Assembly (NCBI GenBank): GCA_021464415.1
Contig: JAKCWG010000916.1
Location: 62,001-126,000, forward strand
Length of the DNA stretch: 64,000 nucleotides
Origin: Lonicera japonica
Lineage: Eukaryota > Streptophyta > Magnoliopsida > Dipsacales > Caprifoliaceae
Direction of reading: 5' to 3'
The notes beneath the pieces were generated by a model. That model made no database searches. It had not been told where the DNA came from and saw nothing but the letters and a program-made list of their open reading frames with translations. The position numbers and the translations under genes were made by a program. Below, piece after piece: positions 1 through 10,748 of the stretch. Numbering within the stretch: position 1 is the stretch's first letter; every line of letters starts with the position of its first letter.

Positions 1-868
1 TCCTCCTTAGACTCTTTCATCCTCTCCGACTCCGGGGCCACCTCATTCCCTTTCCCCTTGTCACCTCCCTCACCTGCCGGAGCCTGACCTATACCCGTCT
101 CCACCCCTAATTGAGCCACGAACTCTCCCACATCTCGAAAAACAATGCCACGAGCAGCACACGATGATGGAGTAAATAACGAGTAAGGCCTCAAACCAAT
201 AGATCCAGCACCAGGAGACCCAACAGCAGTACGCAGAAATTTAGAGAAGGAAACGTGTTGGGCCCTATCCATGTCTCCCGGCCCATACATGGGCAATGAA
301 CCTGATACAGACCCGCGTCCTGAAGATCCCCGTCCCCCTGGCATCCATAACTGCTCCACCACCTGCGTTACCATCTCCACAGACATCTGAGGAGTCCTCC
401 CCGACATGGTTGGTGGAATGGGCGGCCTCGATACCGGATTCCTCCCCCTGCTCGGACTCCTACCTTTTCTTACCCCTCTCCCCCGTCCGAGTGATACAGT
501 CGCTACAGCAGGTCGTCCCTCAGCTACTCCAGGCTCAGTAGGTGCAACCCCACCATTACCATTCCCCAATGGCACCTCCTCAGATGCCTTCTCATTCTCC
601 CCCTTTACTGGCTGCGGCTCTACCTCTCTCTCCCTATTTGGATCCTCGCCGTCTGAATCCGTAATACCCTTGGCCCGCCTATTTGTGGCCGGCACAGGGT
701 GATGCGGCACCCGCTGTGATATATATAGCTGCCCCGGATAAACAGCGGATCCCCTCCAATAGCCGCATACCTCGCGTAAAACACTCGCCCGCGTACCCCC
801 TTCATCTCCCTCATCAAATACCGGTGCGCGAATAATTCGCGATCCCCCTCTACTAGAAAACCCTCACA
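1..868 (-). CDS. Open C-terminal tail frame of the PMD gene (partial)
   Basis: One frame is open on the minus strand from about 868 to the window edge, roughly 289 codons without a stop. It overlaps the end of the PMD exon-5 frame (which closes at 620) in a different phase, so a one- or two-base shift or a small intron must join them. The tail is low-complexity: an acidic stretch near DSDGEDPNRERE, then Arg/Gly/Pro-rich sequence (GRGRGVRKGRSPSRGRNP), then a less biased part with MYGPGDMDRAQHVSFSKFL. Its length without stops in a GC-rich stretch suggests it was coding recently. I do not recognise a domain here. The basic RG-rich part would fit a nuclear or nucleic-acid-binding tail (inference). 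Confidence 0.5.
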
Positions 869-2619
869 CGGAACCCCATCCATAAAAGTCGTTCGCTCCT
901 CCATGGACAGCAACCTCGATCGCCTCATCGCAGAAGGAGGCCACGCCCGCACCATCGCTCCCAACACCAGGGTATGCTGCCGGATCACCCGCTCCCCCAA
1001 GTAGAATGCAACTGCATACTCATGGGCGAAAAGCAGTCTCAAACGCGCCGCCGCCAACGCATCCGCATACCCCCACTGCTGGGCAACGAACGCAGGCCAT
1101 GGACTCCACTGTACCTATTTTTGTAAAAATATAATAAATTAAGTTTTTTCCAAAAGTCACTAAATTAATTTAACTTGATCATACATTCTCTTACCTGCTC
1201 AAATTGGAGCCCAGACACGTCACCCGCGCTCAGATTCGATGTCAGATATTAGTATAACCCAACAACGTTCCCACTATAAAATCGCCGGAATAGGGGGAAC
1301 TCATCGGCATGTGCAGTATAAAACTGAATTTGCCCTATACCTTGCTGGGTATGAGCTATAAACAACATCTGTCACAAACCACCATATTTTTATCACATAT
1401 TTTATTTATAAAGAAAAATTTTGCAGATATAAGTTCACAAAGTGTTACCTCCCAAAGTGTGACAAGCCCACGATGATTGGCTCTATATGTCAACACACCA
1501 AATCCATCGACTCGTATAACACAGCCAACACGTATCCGCCCCAAGCAAATGCGTACAGCTGGTCGAAAAACCTCAGATACAGCAACCACCATAGCCACAA
1601 GTTGTCTCCACCACGTGCGTAAAAGAAGTTGTGCAGCACCGAGACAACTGCCTAACCTCCTAGCGTGTCATCGGCCCATCCCCAAACCTCTCGCTCTCAG
1701 CCTCGATATGATGAACCATCGCCATGTGAGGGATCCCATCCGCCACTATCCGACTAGGCCTCCAACGTAGCGCCGATCCCATCCCATCTAAAGTGATTAG
1801 CACCCGCGAGTTGGGTGCCAGTGCCTCTCCACCAAACGGCAACCCCGTCAACACAAACACGTCCTCCGGGGTCAATGTCATCTCTCCCCAACTCCAATGG
1901 AATGTGTGTGTCGTGTCCCACCATCTCTCGCCTAAAACCGTCTGCAGACTCACCGAACGCTGAAACTCCCCACCCGGCAACACCTCTATGAATCGCCCAA
2001 ACGGGGTCACACTCAAATTAGCCCTCACCAACGGGGGTAGTTGGTCTCGTAGCTCGGGCGCCGCACGTGTGATACCACTACAACGACCAATCCTCTGTTA
2101 CATCGCAGAATTTAAATAAATTATACAACTCATTCTTTAACAGTTTTAAGCTAATACCGTGTAATATTTATTTTTGAAAAATACACTATATTAAGTATAT
2201 CTACCATGGCGGGTAATTATTAAATCTATCACATTTCATGCTTATCATGTCATTGCTTTTTTGAAAAAAAATCACTTACATAAGTAAAGTACTGAGAATC
2301 AAAGCATACTCGAGTCCGGCGACGGATCTCGTGTGCCGCGGGCTCCATCAGCAGCCACTCCCTCCCCTCTCCCGGTGAGATCAATGGCACGTCATGGTAC
2401 ATCGCTCGCTGAAGTGACCCGTCTGCCCCCAGTGGCCCCTCCCATGCCACACCATCCCAATCATCGTGATGAGGCGTGCAGATCAGACGTCCATCCACAA
2501 TAGTCGTAATAGCCTCCACCTCGTCACTCGAGAGGTGCTCTGGCGCCTGTCCACCCTCAGGTGGACCCCCCATCATCATGATCACGAAAATTGAAAATAG
2601 CCTCGTAAATGCCATCACT
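1..2619 (-). pseudogene. Plant mobile domain (PMD, MAIN-like) gene, antisense in a Tat-like element, broken
   Basis: Read leftwards from about 2619. Exon 1 (2619-2280) ends at a GTAAGT donor. Exon 2 (2094-about 1655) holds the clearest PMD signature, with THTFHWSWGEMTLTPEDV followed by FVLTGLPFGG. Exon 3 (about 1651-1449) contains FDQLYAFAWGGYVLAVLYES. Exon 4 (1368-1195) contains ADEFPLFRRFY and ends at a CAG/GTAAGA donor. Exon 5 starts at 1114 and contains AVAFYLGERVIRQHT. The junctions 1/2, 3/4 and 4/5 all join in phase 0, which argues for real introns. The frame is nevertheless broken: a shift and TAG near 1652-1720, a shift near 1490 (TGA at 1490-1492), an in-frame TAA at 1249-1251, and a frame change between 870 and 620. 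PMD proteins of the MAIN/MAIL type act in gene silencing, and PMD is also carried by transposons. Position and opposite orientation upstream of a Tat 3' LTR suggest an extra antisense ORF of that element (inference). The C-terminus runs off the window. Confidence 0.72.
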
Positions 2620-2639
2620 CACGCTACTAGAGAACACTC

Positions 2640-2810
2640 GCTAAATGTTTTTTAAAGACAAAAATTTATATGCTAGAGAGAGAAATCGCAAGTGGACGTG
2701 AAGAGACATGATCCAAACAGTGGCCTATATAATGGAATCTGGAGCCAGCCGCAGGCTTGCTAGCCGTACGGCTAGGGGGTATATACCCTGCGGCTACCCC
2801 CTCAATTTTG
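2640..2810 (-). promoter_or_regulatory. Putative promoter of the PMD gene with palindromic GC cassette
   Basis: Reading leftwards, a GC cassette (2806-2745) with the 14-bp perfect palindrome TAGCCGTACGGCTA at 2761-2774 and the palindrome GGGTATATACCC at 2778-2789 is followed by a TATA-like TTATATAGG near 2736-2728 and then a CT-rich leader (TTTCTCTCTCTAGC, about 2675). The order cassette, TATA box, CT/GA leader is the one seen in the Tat LTRs of this window, and the cassette uses the same CCGTACGG core. No transcript data are available; the promoter call is inference from layout. Confidence 0.45.
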
Positions 2811-3639
2811 ACCCAAAAAAAAGGAGAAAAAAATAAGAAAAAAAGAGAAAAGAAATGGGAAAGATAGATTATGAATCAACTGCTCTCGATACAAAGGACC
2901 AAGACTCACACACACGCACGAGATGGCTGATCAAAACCCAAAAGCTTGGCACTCTAAAGTTTGTGGAGGAACCAAAATTCAAATGGATGGATTTGTTTTC
3001 CGAAAAGCTCGAATCTGATGAATAAATTGGGAAGATGTAAAAGAGGAATCGGGTACTAGAAAAAATTAAAAGAGTAGAAAAGGGGAAAATCTCGTTGGTC
3101 TAAGTGAGAGAAGAGTGAAAAACAGAATGAATGAAAAATCGACAGGGAGAGCCACACTAAGAGTGACAGCTGTGCCAAAAGGCAGAGGGCTACATCTTAG
3201 GTGAGTAAGGCTCCTGTTTTGGAAAAAGCAAAGAAAGAAAAATCAAGAAAATCCGAATGCCAAAATAAAAGGCCGGATAATCAAAAGAGGGAGCAATAAG
3301 GGTATCAAAAAACAGAAAATGATACAGTACCAGCATCTTCCCTGTGAAAAATCAGAGGGTAGCCCAAGGATGATTGAGAATTCCAAGCGAAATTCTATCC
3401 CCATAACTAAAGAGAAGAAAACTGAGGGTAAAGAGTTGCTAGATCCCAAAAATCTTTGCACAACGATTTGAAAGCTTCTAGGAAAAGTTGATTCAAAAGT
3501 TTGATTCCCGATAAACACCAAAGGTCAAAACTGAGGGTAGAATAAAAGGAAAAGAGCTCTTTAAATTACAAACATTTCTTTTTAGCATATCAATTTCTAA
3601 AAAATAAAGCGGTGTTCACATAATAAGACCGAGACAACG
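2811..3639 (+). other. 3' noncoding region of the Tat-like element
   Basis: This is A-rich sequence with no coding frame I can support. It lies between the antisense PMD promoter and the tandem-repeat block, all upstream of a Tat 3' LTR, so I read it as 3' untranslated sequence of that element. The phrase ACTGAGGGTA recurs (near 3418, 3528 and 4620), which ties this stretch to the one just before the LTR. Confidence 0.4.
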
Positions 3640-4520
3640 AGACAGTCTCAGAAGGGAATTTTTTGAATTCCTCAGAGATAGGAATTCTTCGCATTCCCTA
3701 CGATGGGAATTTTTTCGAAATCACTTTCCCCACGATGGGAAATAACGACTCCACGTGTTCCCCACAATGGGAATTTTTCGAATTTCTTAGAGATAGGAAT
3801 TCTTCGCATTCGCCACAATGAGAATTTTTTCGAAATCACTTTCCCCACAATGGGAAATAACGACTCCACATGTTCCCCATGATGGGAATTTTCTGAATTC
3901 CTCAGAGATAGGAATTCTTCGCATTCCCCACAATGAGAATTTTTCTGAAATCACTTTCTCCATGATGGAAAATAATGACTCCACGTGTTCCCCACGATGG
4001 GAATTTTCTGAATTTCTCGGAGATAGGAATTCTTCGCATTCCCCACAATGGGAATTTTTCCGAAATCAATTTCCCCACGATGGGAAATAACGACTCCACG
4101 TATTCCCCACAATAGGAATTTTTCAAATTCCTTAAGGCAGGAATTCTTCGCATTCCCCACGATGGGAATTTTTTCGAAATGACTTTCCCCACGATGAAAA
4201 ATAATGACTCCACGTGTTCCCCACAATGGAAATTTTTTCGAATTCCTCAAGATAGGAATTCTTCGCATTTCCCACGATGGGAATTTCTTCTGACCCCCTT
4301 TCCCCACGAAGGGAAATAACCTTTACCGTGCATTCCCCACGATGGGAATTTCTTTGTCCACATACTCCCCAAGATGGGAATCTTTTTCACATTCCCCAAA
4401 GATGGGAATCTTCTATGCATTTTCTAAAGATGGGAAATTCTTCTTTTAGTACCAATCCCCACGAAGGGAATCACAAGACAAGAATCAGTCTTTCACTTCT
4501 TCCCAGAAGATGGGAAACCT
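3640..4520 (+). repeat. 115-bp tandem repeat array in Tat 3' noncoding region
   Basis: A unit anchored on AGATAGGAATTCTTCGCATT recurs at about 3677, 3792, 3907, 4022, 4137 and 4252, a period close to 115 bp. Inside each unit the shorter phrase CCCCACGATGGGAA recurs about three times at uneven spacing. After about 4300 the 115-bp register decays, but the short phrase continues to about 4520. The repeats keep frames open on both strands (several 60-118 codon ORFs); these are by-products of periodicity and I do not call them genes. Tandem repeats in the 3' noncoding region are typical of Tat/Ogre elements and are a known source of satellite DNA. Confidence 0.85.
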
Positions 4521-4842
4521 TTGAAACACTTTTTCCAATAATCTTCTAAATTTGGCAAAATGTCAAAACTCCTTGAGCGAATTACTAAAAAACCCAATAC
4601 GCCGAGAGTAGAGATGCGCCACTGAGGGTAGGCGAAAGAAAAGACCGATGTATCATTTTGCCTAGACAAGAGGAAAGGGGCGGTCGTGGATTGCATCACC
4701 TGAGACACAATGAAATTCCTATGTTAGAAAGGTTTGATTTGATTCAAGTATCGATAAGTTAAGATTCACGCGAGAGTTGTGAATCTTTGTATTCTTATCA
4801 TCATAGAATTCTTGCGGGCAAGAATCCCGGGACGAGAGGGTC
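4521..4842 (+). other. Tat 3' noncoding end and polypurine tract
   Basis: Non-repetitive sequence leads from the tandem array to the LTR. The last bases, GGGACGAGAGGG at about 4829-4840, are purine-rich and sit immediately before the LTR start TGTGAACACCCC, as expected for the plus-strand primer (polypurine tract) of an LTR element. Confidence 0.45.
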
Positions 4843-5962
4843 TGTGAACACCCCAATCCACGACTCTCGTGTGAACATTGGTTTTCTCATAAAATAAGCA
4901 TTTCACATTAGGTCCTGAGTCATCATGCATATAGAAGACTGATAGGAAAGACTCCAAGATCGGATCCGATGAGAGTCTGATACAACCTTTGTTGACAGTC
5001 GCAGCCCTCCAACCGTACATCTCCCCCCAACCGTACAGTTGGGACCCAACCGCAGGCCCCAGCCGCAAGCCCCAACTGCAGGTCCTAGCCGCACCCCCTG
5101 CGGATGGATTCTTTTGAAGCGTTTTTGGCAAAGATTTTTGCTATAAATAGAACCCTTGGGCTCTCATTTGGGATCATGAACACTCAATAGAGTTTTTAGT
5201 AAAGAGAAACTCTGTCAAAATTATTAGAGAGTCTTTTTAGAGAAATTCTGAGAAAGAAAGTTTTATAGAGAGAATTTTTAGAGAGAGAAAGTTCTAGAGA
5301 GAGAAAAGAGCAAGCAAGCGATCTTCGTTCTTCTTCAAAGCACATCAGGTACATTTCTATACGAATCTCTTGAATTTCAATACTACATTTAAATACAAAT
5401 TTTAATCAAGAAAATTAGATAACTTGCAAAGAAGTTCATTGTTTTCAAAAACTAGTCTTTTCTAAGTTTTACAAGAAAACTAAAATCCGTTTTGACACGT
5501 TTTCAAAATAAAAAAAATACAAAAACTGTTTCCAAACGAAAGGAACTACGAGACTCTGATTTCATTCTATGAATGAATACGTAGGCACTCGCAAAAGCTC
5601 AAGTCTGATTTCAAATACAGTTTTAAACTAAAAATATCCGAAAATGACTATTCTGAAAACTATTCAAACTATTTGCAAGATGTCTAAAATAGGAATTAAA
5701 TAGATGATCCATTAAGAGATCGAAAGGGTGAATTGGGTGCCTAACACCTTCCCAATTCGTAACGTAGTTCCCGAACTCTAGCAAAGTATATTTTAAACTC
5801 TGGTTTCAAACGTATGAAAGATAGTTCGTTTTCGAATTATCCTTCATACGATCTTTTGTTTGTTTTCTTGTAAAATAAACTGGCGACTCTACAAAAAATG
5901 TTTTTTAAAGAAAATCGAGAACGAGGATATTTCACCAAGAGTCGGAGGTCTAGATTCTCACA
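4843..5962 (+). mobile_element. Tat/Ogre-like 3' LTR
   Basis: The LTR runs from TGTGAACACCCCAATCC to GATTCTCACA, 1120 bp, with TG/CA ends. It has a degenerate AACCGTAC/GCCGCA cassette at about 5000-5100, a TATA box CTATAAATAG at 5141-5150 and a GA-rich leader (AGAGAGAGAAAG, about 5280-5310). It closely matches the LTR at 61258 and the two minus-strand solo LTRs at 9019 and 17170. With the upstream purine tract and noncoding region it reads as the 3' LTR of the element that occupies 1-4842. The base quintets either side (GGGTC/TAACC) do not match, but the partner flank lies outside the window. The right flank is LTR-D sequence, so this element probably inserted into an LTR-D. Confidence 0.85.
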
Positions 5963-8152
5963 TAACCGTTGGGCCTATTGTCTTGAATAGACTATGGTTT
6001 CGTGGTAATGATGTATAATGAGAAATTATTACCCCAATAACATTGTTTATCAATGATTTACATGATTGACATATATATGTTTAGTTTTCTAACAAACCCA
6101 CTTGGGGGCGAAGCGCATAAACTAGGGAATTTGGGAAATTAGAGGTTTTGAAGGTTTCCACTATAATAAATGGTATATTATAGGTTATACAACCTCGATA
6201 TACACTTGTATGCCATGAAATACTTAGATAGAACATTATCTTTGAAGTATTACATTAAATCCTATCAAAGTGAGCATAAATGCAATAACATTAGATTTAG
6301 TAGCCTACGTGACCACATCTTGAGTTAACTGATGAAGATTATTAACTAAGTACAATGTAGGGATGTTATAAATGCATGTTGGCGACACTTAGGATTCCAT
6401 GGGGATGGTTATACAAGACTATCGCACCGCCACTATTTTTATTAGAGGGGAGTTAAATTAGTAAATATGGCTTGAGTACTCGAGTAAAGTGTATATGGTG
6501 CTAGTCCCATAGATTAGAAATAGTAAAGCAGGAAATTGATAATACTATGAATGGTCATAATCCATATATAATGATAGTTCAAATTATAATATATCATAAC
6601 GATGGCCGCGTACTAATCTTCTATATATCTATATGTGTAATGATGTGCCGTGGTGATATATATATATCTATTTGTGTGGGATTCTGTATATCATACAAAC
6701 GCATGATACCACACGTGTGATGATGTGAGAGATGAATGACTATGATGATTGTGAATTGATCTGCTATATATATATATATGTGTGTGTGTGTGTGATGTAA
6801 TGATGATATTATATAGTCCATGTCAAGTCCCGGGTTTGTCTCTAACGATTGAGACTTTAAGTTGGGACAGAGTGCCCCTAGGTAAAAGACCCGAAACCGT
6901 GCAAGGAAACGAATGAGAGGCCCTGCTACCACTTGGGTGAAAGGCCACGAAATACAGACCTGGTGATGCTTGGACGATCGCGATTATTACTATTGTTATG
7001 GCCGAGGCCGTGAGGACTTTTGAGAGACATTGTCTTGAATAATACTAATGCGGTACAATGACGGATGTAGTGGTGGTTTCGATATATATTGTTGTTGTGT
7101 TGTATTTTATATTGTTCTATATATTGTCTCTGCTATATTATGGATTATATATATATCGGTTCGGATTATTGTATACTTAGAGAACCATTTGACCATCCAT
7201 AACAAATACATATCTAATGTGAAAAGTTCTAGTAACCGTCGGTTTACAAACATAGTATACGAATGGCTAAATGGCCTAGTAGTAATGCCTGGTAGTCGGC
7301 CAAGTATGTAACTCATAATGTACTATTAACAAAGTGATAACTACGAATACTTGGCATAAAAGGTGTATACTCCTCACCCGCAGTTGAGTAGCCGAGAATA
7401 TAATGGTTCTTATAGCATGTGAACCCTAGGAAGCTAGAAAGAGTAGGATGCTATATGATGAGAGTTAGGAAAACAATTTTGATACCTGAGATAGAACAGT
7501 TAGCAGGTTTTGGCACGCACATACATGGTGAATTGCATAGTAAAGTTTTTAAAAAGATTGTATTGTTGAAGCAACATATATATGATACATATATTTTCAA
7601 AATGAAAATCTTATTTTCATTATAAACCCTCATACTTCCCACTGAGCCTGTATTTGGCTCATTCCTTCCTTCTTAACAATTTTGCAGGTCCATACTCGAG
7701 GGTGGCACGCGCTGTACATCCGTAGAAGCTCTGATGACCTTTAACAACTGTGTAGTCCTTAATTTAAGGACAATGCCATTGAGGCCTTTATATTACATTT
7801 TCAGACACTTGTATTTATTTCAAAGGATTTGGGACTGTTGTATAATCGTATACTTAAATAGACTTTGATAAAAATGTATATGTTGAGGGGTATTTTTTAT
7901 TAAATGGTTGACTGTGAAATGATTGAACATAGGCTGTTCTTTTTATTTTTAATTACAGGGTGGATTGTTGTTTAAACAAACTCCTCATGCCGAAATTTTG
8001 TAAAACGTGTTTTTCAACGAATCAAGTTTTATCCAAGAAAAATATTTTTAAAGGTTGTGATTTTTATATTTTAAACCCGCTGTCGCACACGGCATCCGTG
8101 ATTAATAGGGTCCCGGAGGTGAAAATCTCAGAACGGGATTCAGGGCGTCACA
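5963..8152 (+). mobile_element. LTR-D, 3' part (gypsy LTR), plus orientation
   Basis: This is the inverted match of 54976-56440: the phrase GGGCCTATTGTCTTGAATAG here appears there in reverse complement. It ends in GATTCAGGGCGTCACA, which is the reverse complement of the TGTGACGCCCC start seen at 34726 and 38068. It holds a TA/TG microsatellite at 6763-6795. Comparison with the 54976-57772 copy implies that about 1.3 kb of the LTR start is missing, as expected if the Tat element on the left inserted into it. No protein frame is credible. Confidence 0.7.
6763..6795. repeat. (TA)n(TG)n microsatellite
   Basis: Alternating TA then TG inside LTR-D. The inverted LTR-D copy has the matching CA/TA tract at 55657-55681, so the tract is part of the LTR family. 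Confidence 0.85.
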
Positions 8153-8692
8153 ATAGTTCGTGCTCGGTTAGTTCCCTGAGAAGTTGCACTAATTCTTATT
8201 TTATTTTGGGTTAAAATCAAACCGCTACAAGTGTTGTTGTCTCACTACACTCTTACAAATATTACTTTACGTCAATATTCTCACAAGAATCCCTCTTACT
8301 AACTTTGTGAGATTTACCTCTCACAATTACTAAATAAGAATTTACCTTCTCGTTATCTTATGAGATTGACCTCTCACACTTGAATACTAATAGTTTTGTG
8401 ATTCATACCAATTAACAACAACTCTCAAGTGTTTAAAGAATACAATTGAAGCTTACACTAGAGTTATTTGTTTGATCAAGATTTATAGCTCAAATAAATA
8501 AGGATTGATCAAAAATAATTTCTTGAATATTTTGATATTGAAGATAGATGAAGTATAGAGTATGAGAGTGATTCAAGGCGATCAAAATGTGTCTTAGATA
8601 GTGTATATATAGTCCCAAAAGTGATATAGCCGTTCTAGAGGTTTGCTAACAAAAATGGTAAAAAGTCAGATTTCCAACGGTTATATTATGGG

Positions 8693-8758
8693 CCATCAGT
8701 CGACTGAGCAAAGCTCCTTAGTCGACTAAGCACATTTGCTTAGTCGACTGATGGGCTC
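8693..8758 (-). promoter_or_regulatory. GTCGAC palindrome cassette in copia LTR
   Basis: Perfect palindromes TCAGTCGACTGA (8696-8707) and CTTAGTCGACTAAG (8717-8730) and a third AGTCGACT core at 8742-8749 are spaced about 22-23 bp centre to centre. They lie about 90-150 bp upstream of the TATA-like motif in the direction of transcription. The role is unknown; a cluster of sites for a dimeric DNA-binding protein is one possibility (inference). Confidence 0.6.
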
Positions 8759-9018
8759 TATCCATCAGGCCAAAGTTCTAATTTTTGCACTTTTGCATAT
8801 AAGCTTCAAAATCAATTGTAATGTTTTGGGGACTTCAAAAATAAGTTCCTAAGACACCAATTTTTGGGAAAACTCAAAATATGATCATTTAAATTTAATA
8901 TGAATTTATTTCAAAACCGGTTTTTGCTAAAATGATGTTTTAAAATGATTTTTTATTCAAACTTGATTTTGATCAAACTATGAATGCTATATCAAAATCG
9001 ATGAGCTATATAAATAAT

Positions 9019-10130
9019 TGTGAGAATCCGGACCCGCGACCCGGGAGGAGAGTCCTCGTTCTCTGTTTTGAAGGAAAATGTGTTTTGTCGAGTCGCCAGT
9101 TTGTTTTACAAGAAAACAAACAAAAGATCGTACGAAGGACAATTCGAAAGTGAATTATCTTTCAAACGTTTGAAACCAGAGATTCATTGAAAAATTGCTT
9201 TGCTGGGGTTCGGGAACTACGTTACGAATTGGGAAGGTGTTAGGCACCCAATTCGCCCTTTCGGTCTCTTAATGGATCATGTATTTAATTCCTATTTTAG
9301 ATATCTTGCAAGTAGTTTGAATCGTTTTCAGAATAGTCCTTTCTAGATAAATTCAATTTAAAATAGTATTTTGAAATCAGACTCGAGCTTTGTGAGCGCC
9401 TACGTATTCATTCGTAGAATGAAATCAGAGTCTCGTAGTTCCATTCTTTCGGAAACTGTTTTTGTATTTTTGTTTGTTTTGAAAACGTGTCAAAACGGAT
9501 TTTGAATTTCTTGTAAAACTTGAAATGGACTAGTTTAGAAAACAATGAACTTCTTTGCAAGTTATCTAATTTTTTGTATTAAAACTAGTATTTAAATGCA
9601 GTATTGAAATCAGTAGAGTGGTAGAAAGACGTACCTGATATGCTTGAAGAAGAAATAATAACCTTGCCTTGGTTGCTCCTTTCTCTCTCTAGGACTTTCT
9701 CTCTCTAAAACTCTCTCTCAGAATTTCTCTAAAATGGATCTTTAAAAATTTTGACAGAGTTTCTACTTACTAAAAACACTATTGAGTGTTGATGATCCCA
9801 AATGAGACCCCAAGGGTCCTATTTATAGGGAAAAATCTGCCAAAAACGCTCCAAAAGAGGCCAACCGCAGGGGTAGCCGCATGGGGTGCACCTAGGGGGT
9901 GCGGTTAGGAGGTGCTAACCGTACGGTTGGCAGGTAGCCGTACGGTTGGGCGTGCGGCTAGGGGGTGCATCTGGCTCACAAAAAAGTGCAAGAACACTCG
10001 GTTATCTCAGACTCCCAACGCATTCGAAATCGGAGTCTTTCCTAACGGTCTCCTGTATGCATGACGACTCAAGCCTTGATGCGGAATGCTTGTTAGGTTC
10101 ACACGAGGGTCGTGGATTGGGGTGTTCACA
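9019..10130 (-). mobile_element. Solo Tat LTR with target site duplication ATAAT
   Basis: On the plus strand it runs from TGTGAGAATCCGGACC to GGGGTGTTCACA, 1112 bp, and is bounded by a perfect 5-bp duplication ATAAT (9014-9018 and 10131-10135). No internal region is present, so it is a solo LTR left by LTR-LTR recombination. It carries AACCGTACGGTT at 9917-9928 and a second CCGTACGG core near 9937-9944, a TATA box (CTATTTATAG on the plus strand, about 9819-9828) and a GA/CT-rich leader at 9680-9725. It inserted into the SIRE-like LTR. Confidence 0.92.
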
Positions 10131-10507
10131 ATAATCAAACAAGAAACTTTACATAAATCCTAAGCACTCACTCAATTATCGAATGAACGAGTCTTTGAAT
10201 GCTTCGATTTGTTTCTTCAATTTGATCTTCACTTGAAGCTTTTGTCTTGAAGCTTTTGCATGTGATCCTTGATCTTGATCTTCATCAATTGCATTGTGAT
10301 GAGATTGATCTTTTGCTAGTTCAATGCTTTGTTGACTTGATCAGATATAGATTGAACGATCCTTGTCAAACTTCCTTTGAGCAATCATGCTATTTTTGAT
10401 ATTCCAAATAAGAAAGCTATAATCTTAAATCAAGAAACATGTTAAATTATACATGATTGATTTATTATTATTATCAAAATAAGATTAAGACCTACAAGGT
10501 CAACAAT

Positions 10508-10748
10508 CTCCCCCTTTTTGATGATCACAATAAATTAATATGTGTTTTCAATAACAAACATAAATAGCATATGAATAAATGATATATGCTCCCCCTCAAT
10601 TTATGCATAGATAAAATATATGACAATTGAAATCATTTCAAATATTTGAGATAATTTTAAAACTAATAAAACATTTTTGATCTCAAATAAGGTTTTCAAA
10701 AGAAAACAAGTATCAATGTTAAAGACATAAAGCAATTAATAGTCTTAT
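10508..10748 (-). mobile_element. 3' end of SIRE-like copia internal region
   Basis: In minus sense this is the sequence leading into the copia LTR: a purine stretch AAAAAGGGGGAGATTG (10523-10508) and, further upstream in that sense, a TTGAGGGGGAGCATATATCA phrase near 10585-10605. Both are typical of the 3' end of SIRE/Maximus-type elements. No coding frame remains. It is cut at 10749 by LTR-D. Confidence 0.6.

Larger units (their letters stand above)
8153..10507 (-). mobile_element. SIRE/Maximus-like copia LTR, split by a solo LTR
   Basis: In minus orientation it starts at TGTTGACCTTGTAGGTC (10507 leftwards) and continues to about 8153. The start is preceded, in element sense, by AAAAAGGGGGAGATTG, the plus-strand primer typical of SIRE/Maximus copia elements. 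A second, internally deleted copy lies at 53602-54142. The LTR is interrupted at 9019-10130. Its U3 holds three GTCGAC-centred palindromic units at 8696-8749, with a TATATATA motif (about 8604-8611) downstream in the minus sense. The far end near 8153 is not sharply defined. Confidence 0.68.

Noticed and set aside
3672..4307. ORFs of 65-118 codons with repeated GRNSKKFPLWG-like text
   Set aside because: Period 115 bp is not a multiple of three and the same peptide recurs in different frames and on both strands, as expected of a tandem repeat without stops.
3640..4520. CRISPR-like array
   Set aside because: Plant repeat context, no unique spacers of constant length, and the units are degenerate tandem copies.
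8693..8758. Recombinase target site or cloning-vector SalI sites
   Set aside because: The GTCGAC units are embedded in LTR sequence with a matching LTR context and no recombinase gene or vector sequence nearby.
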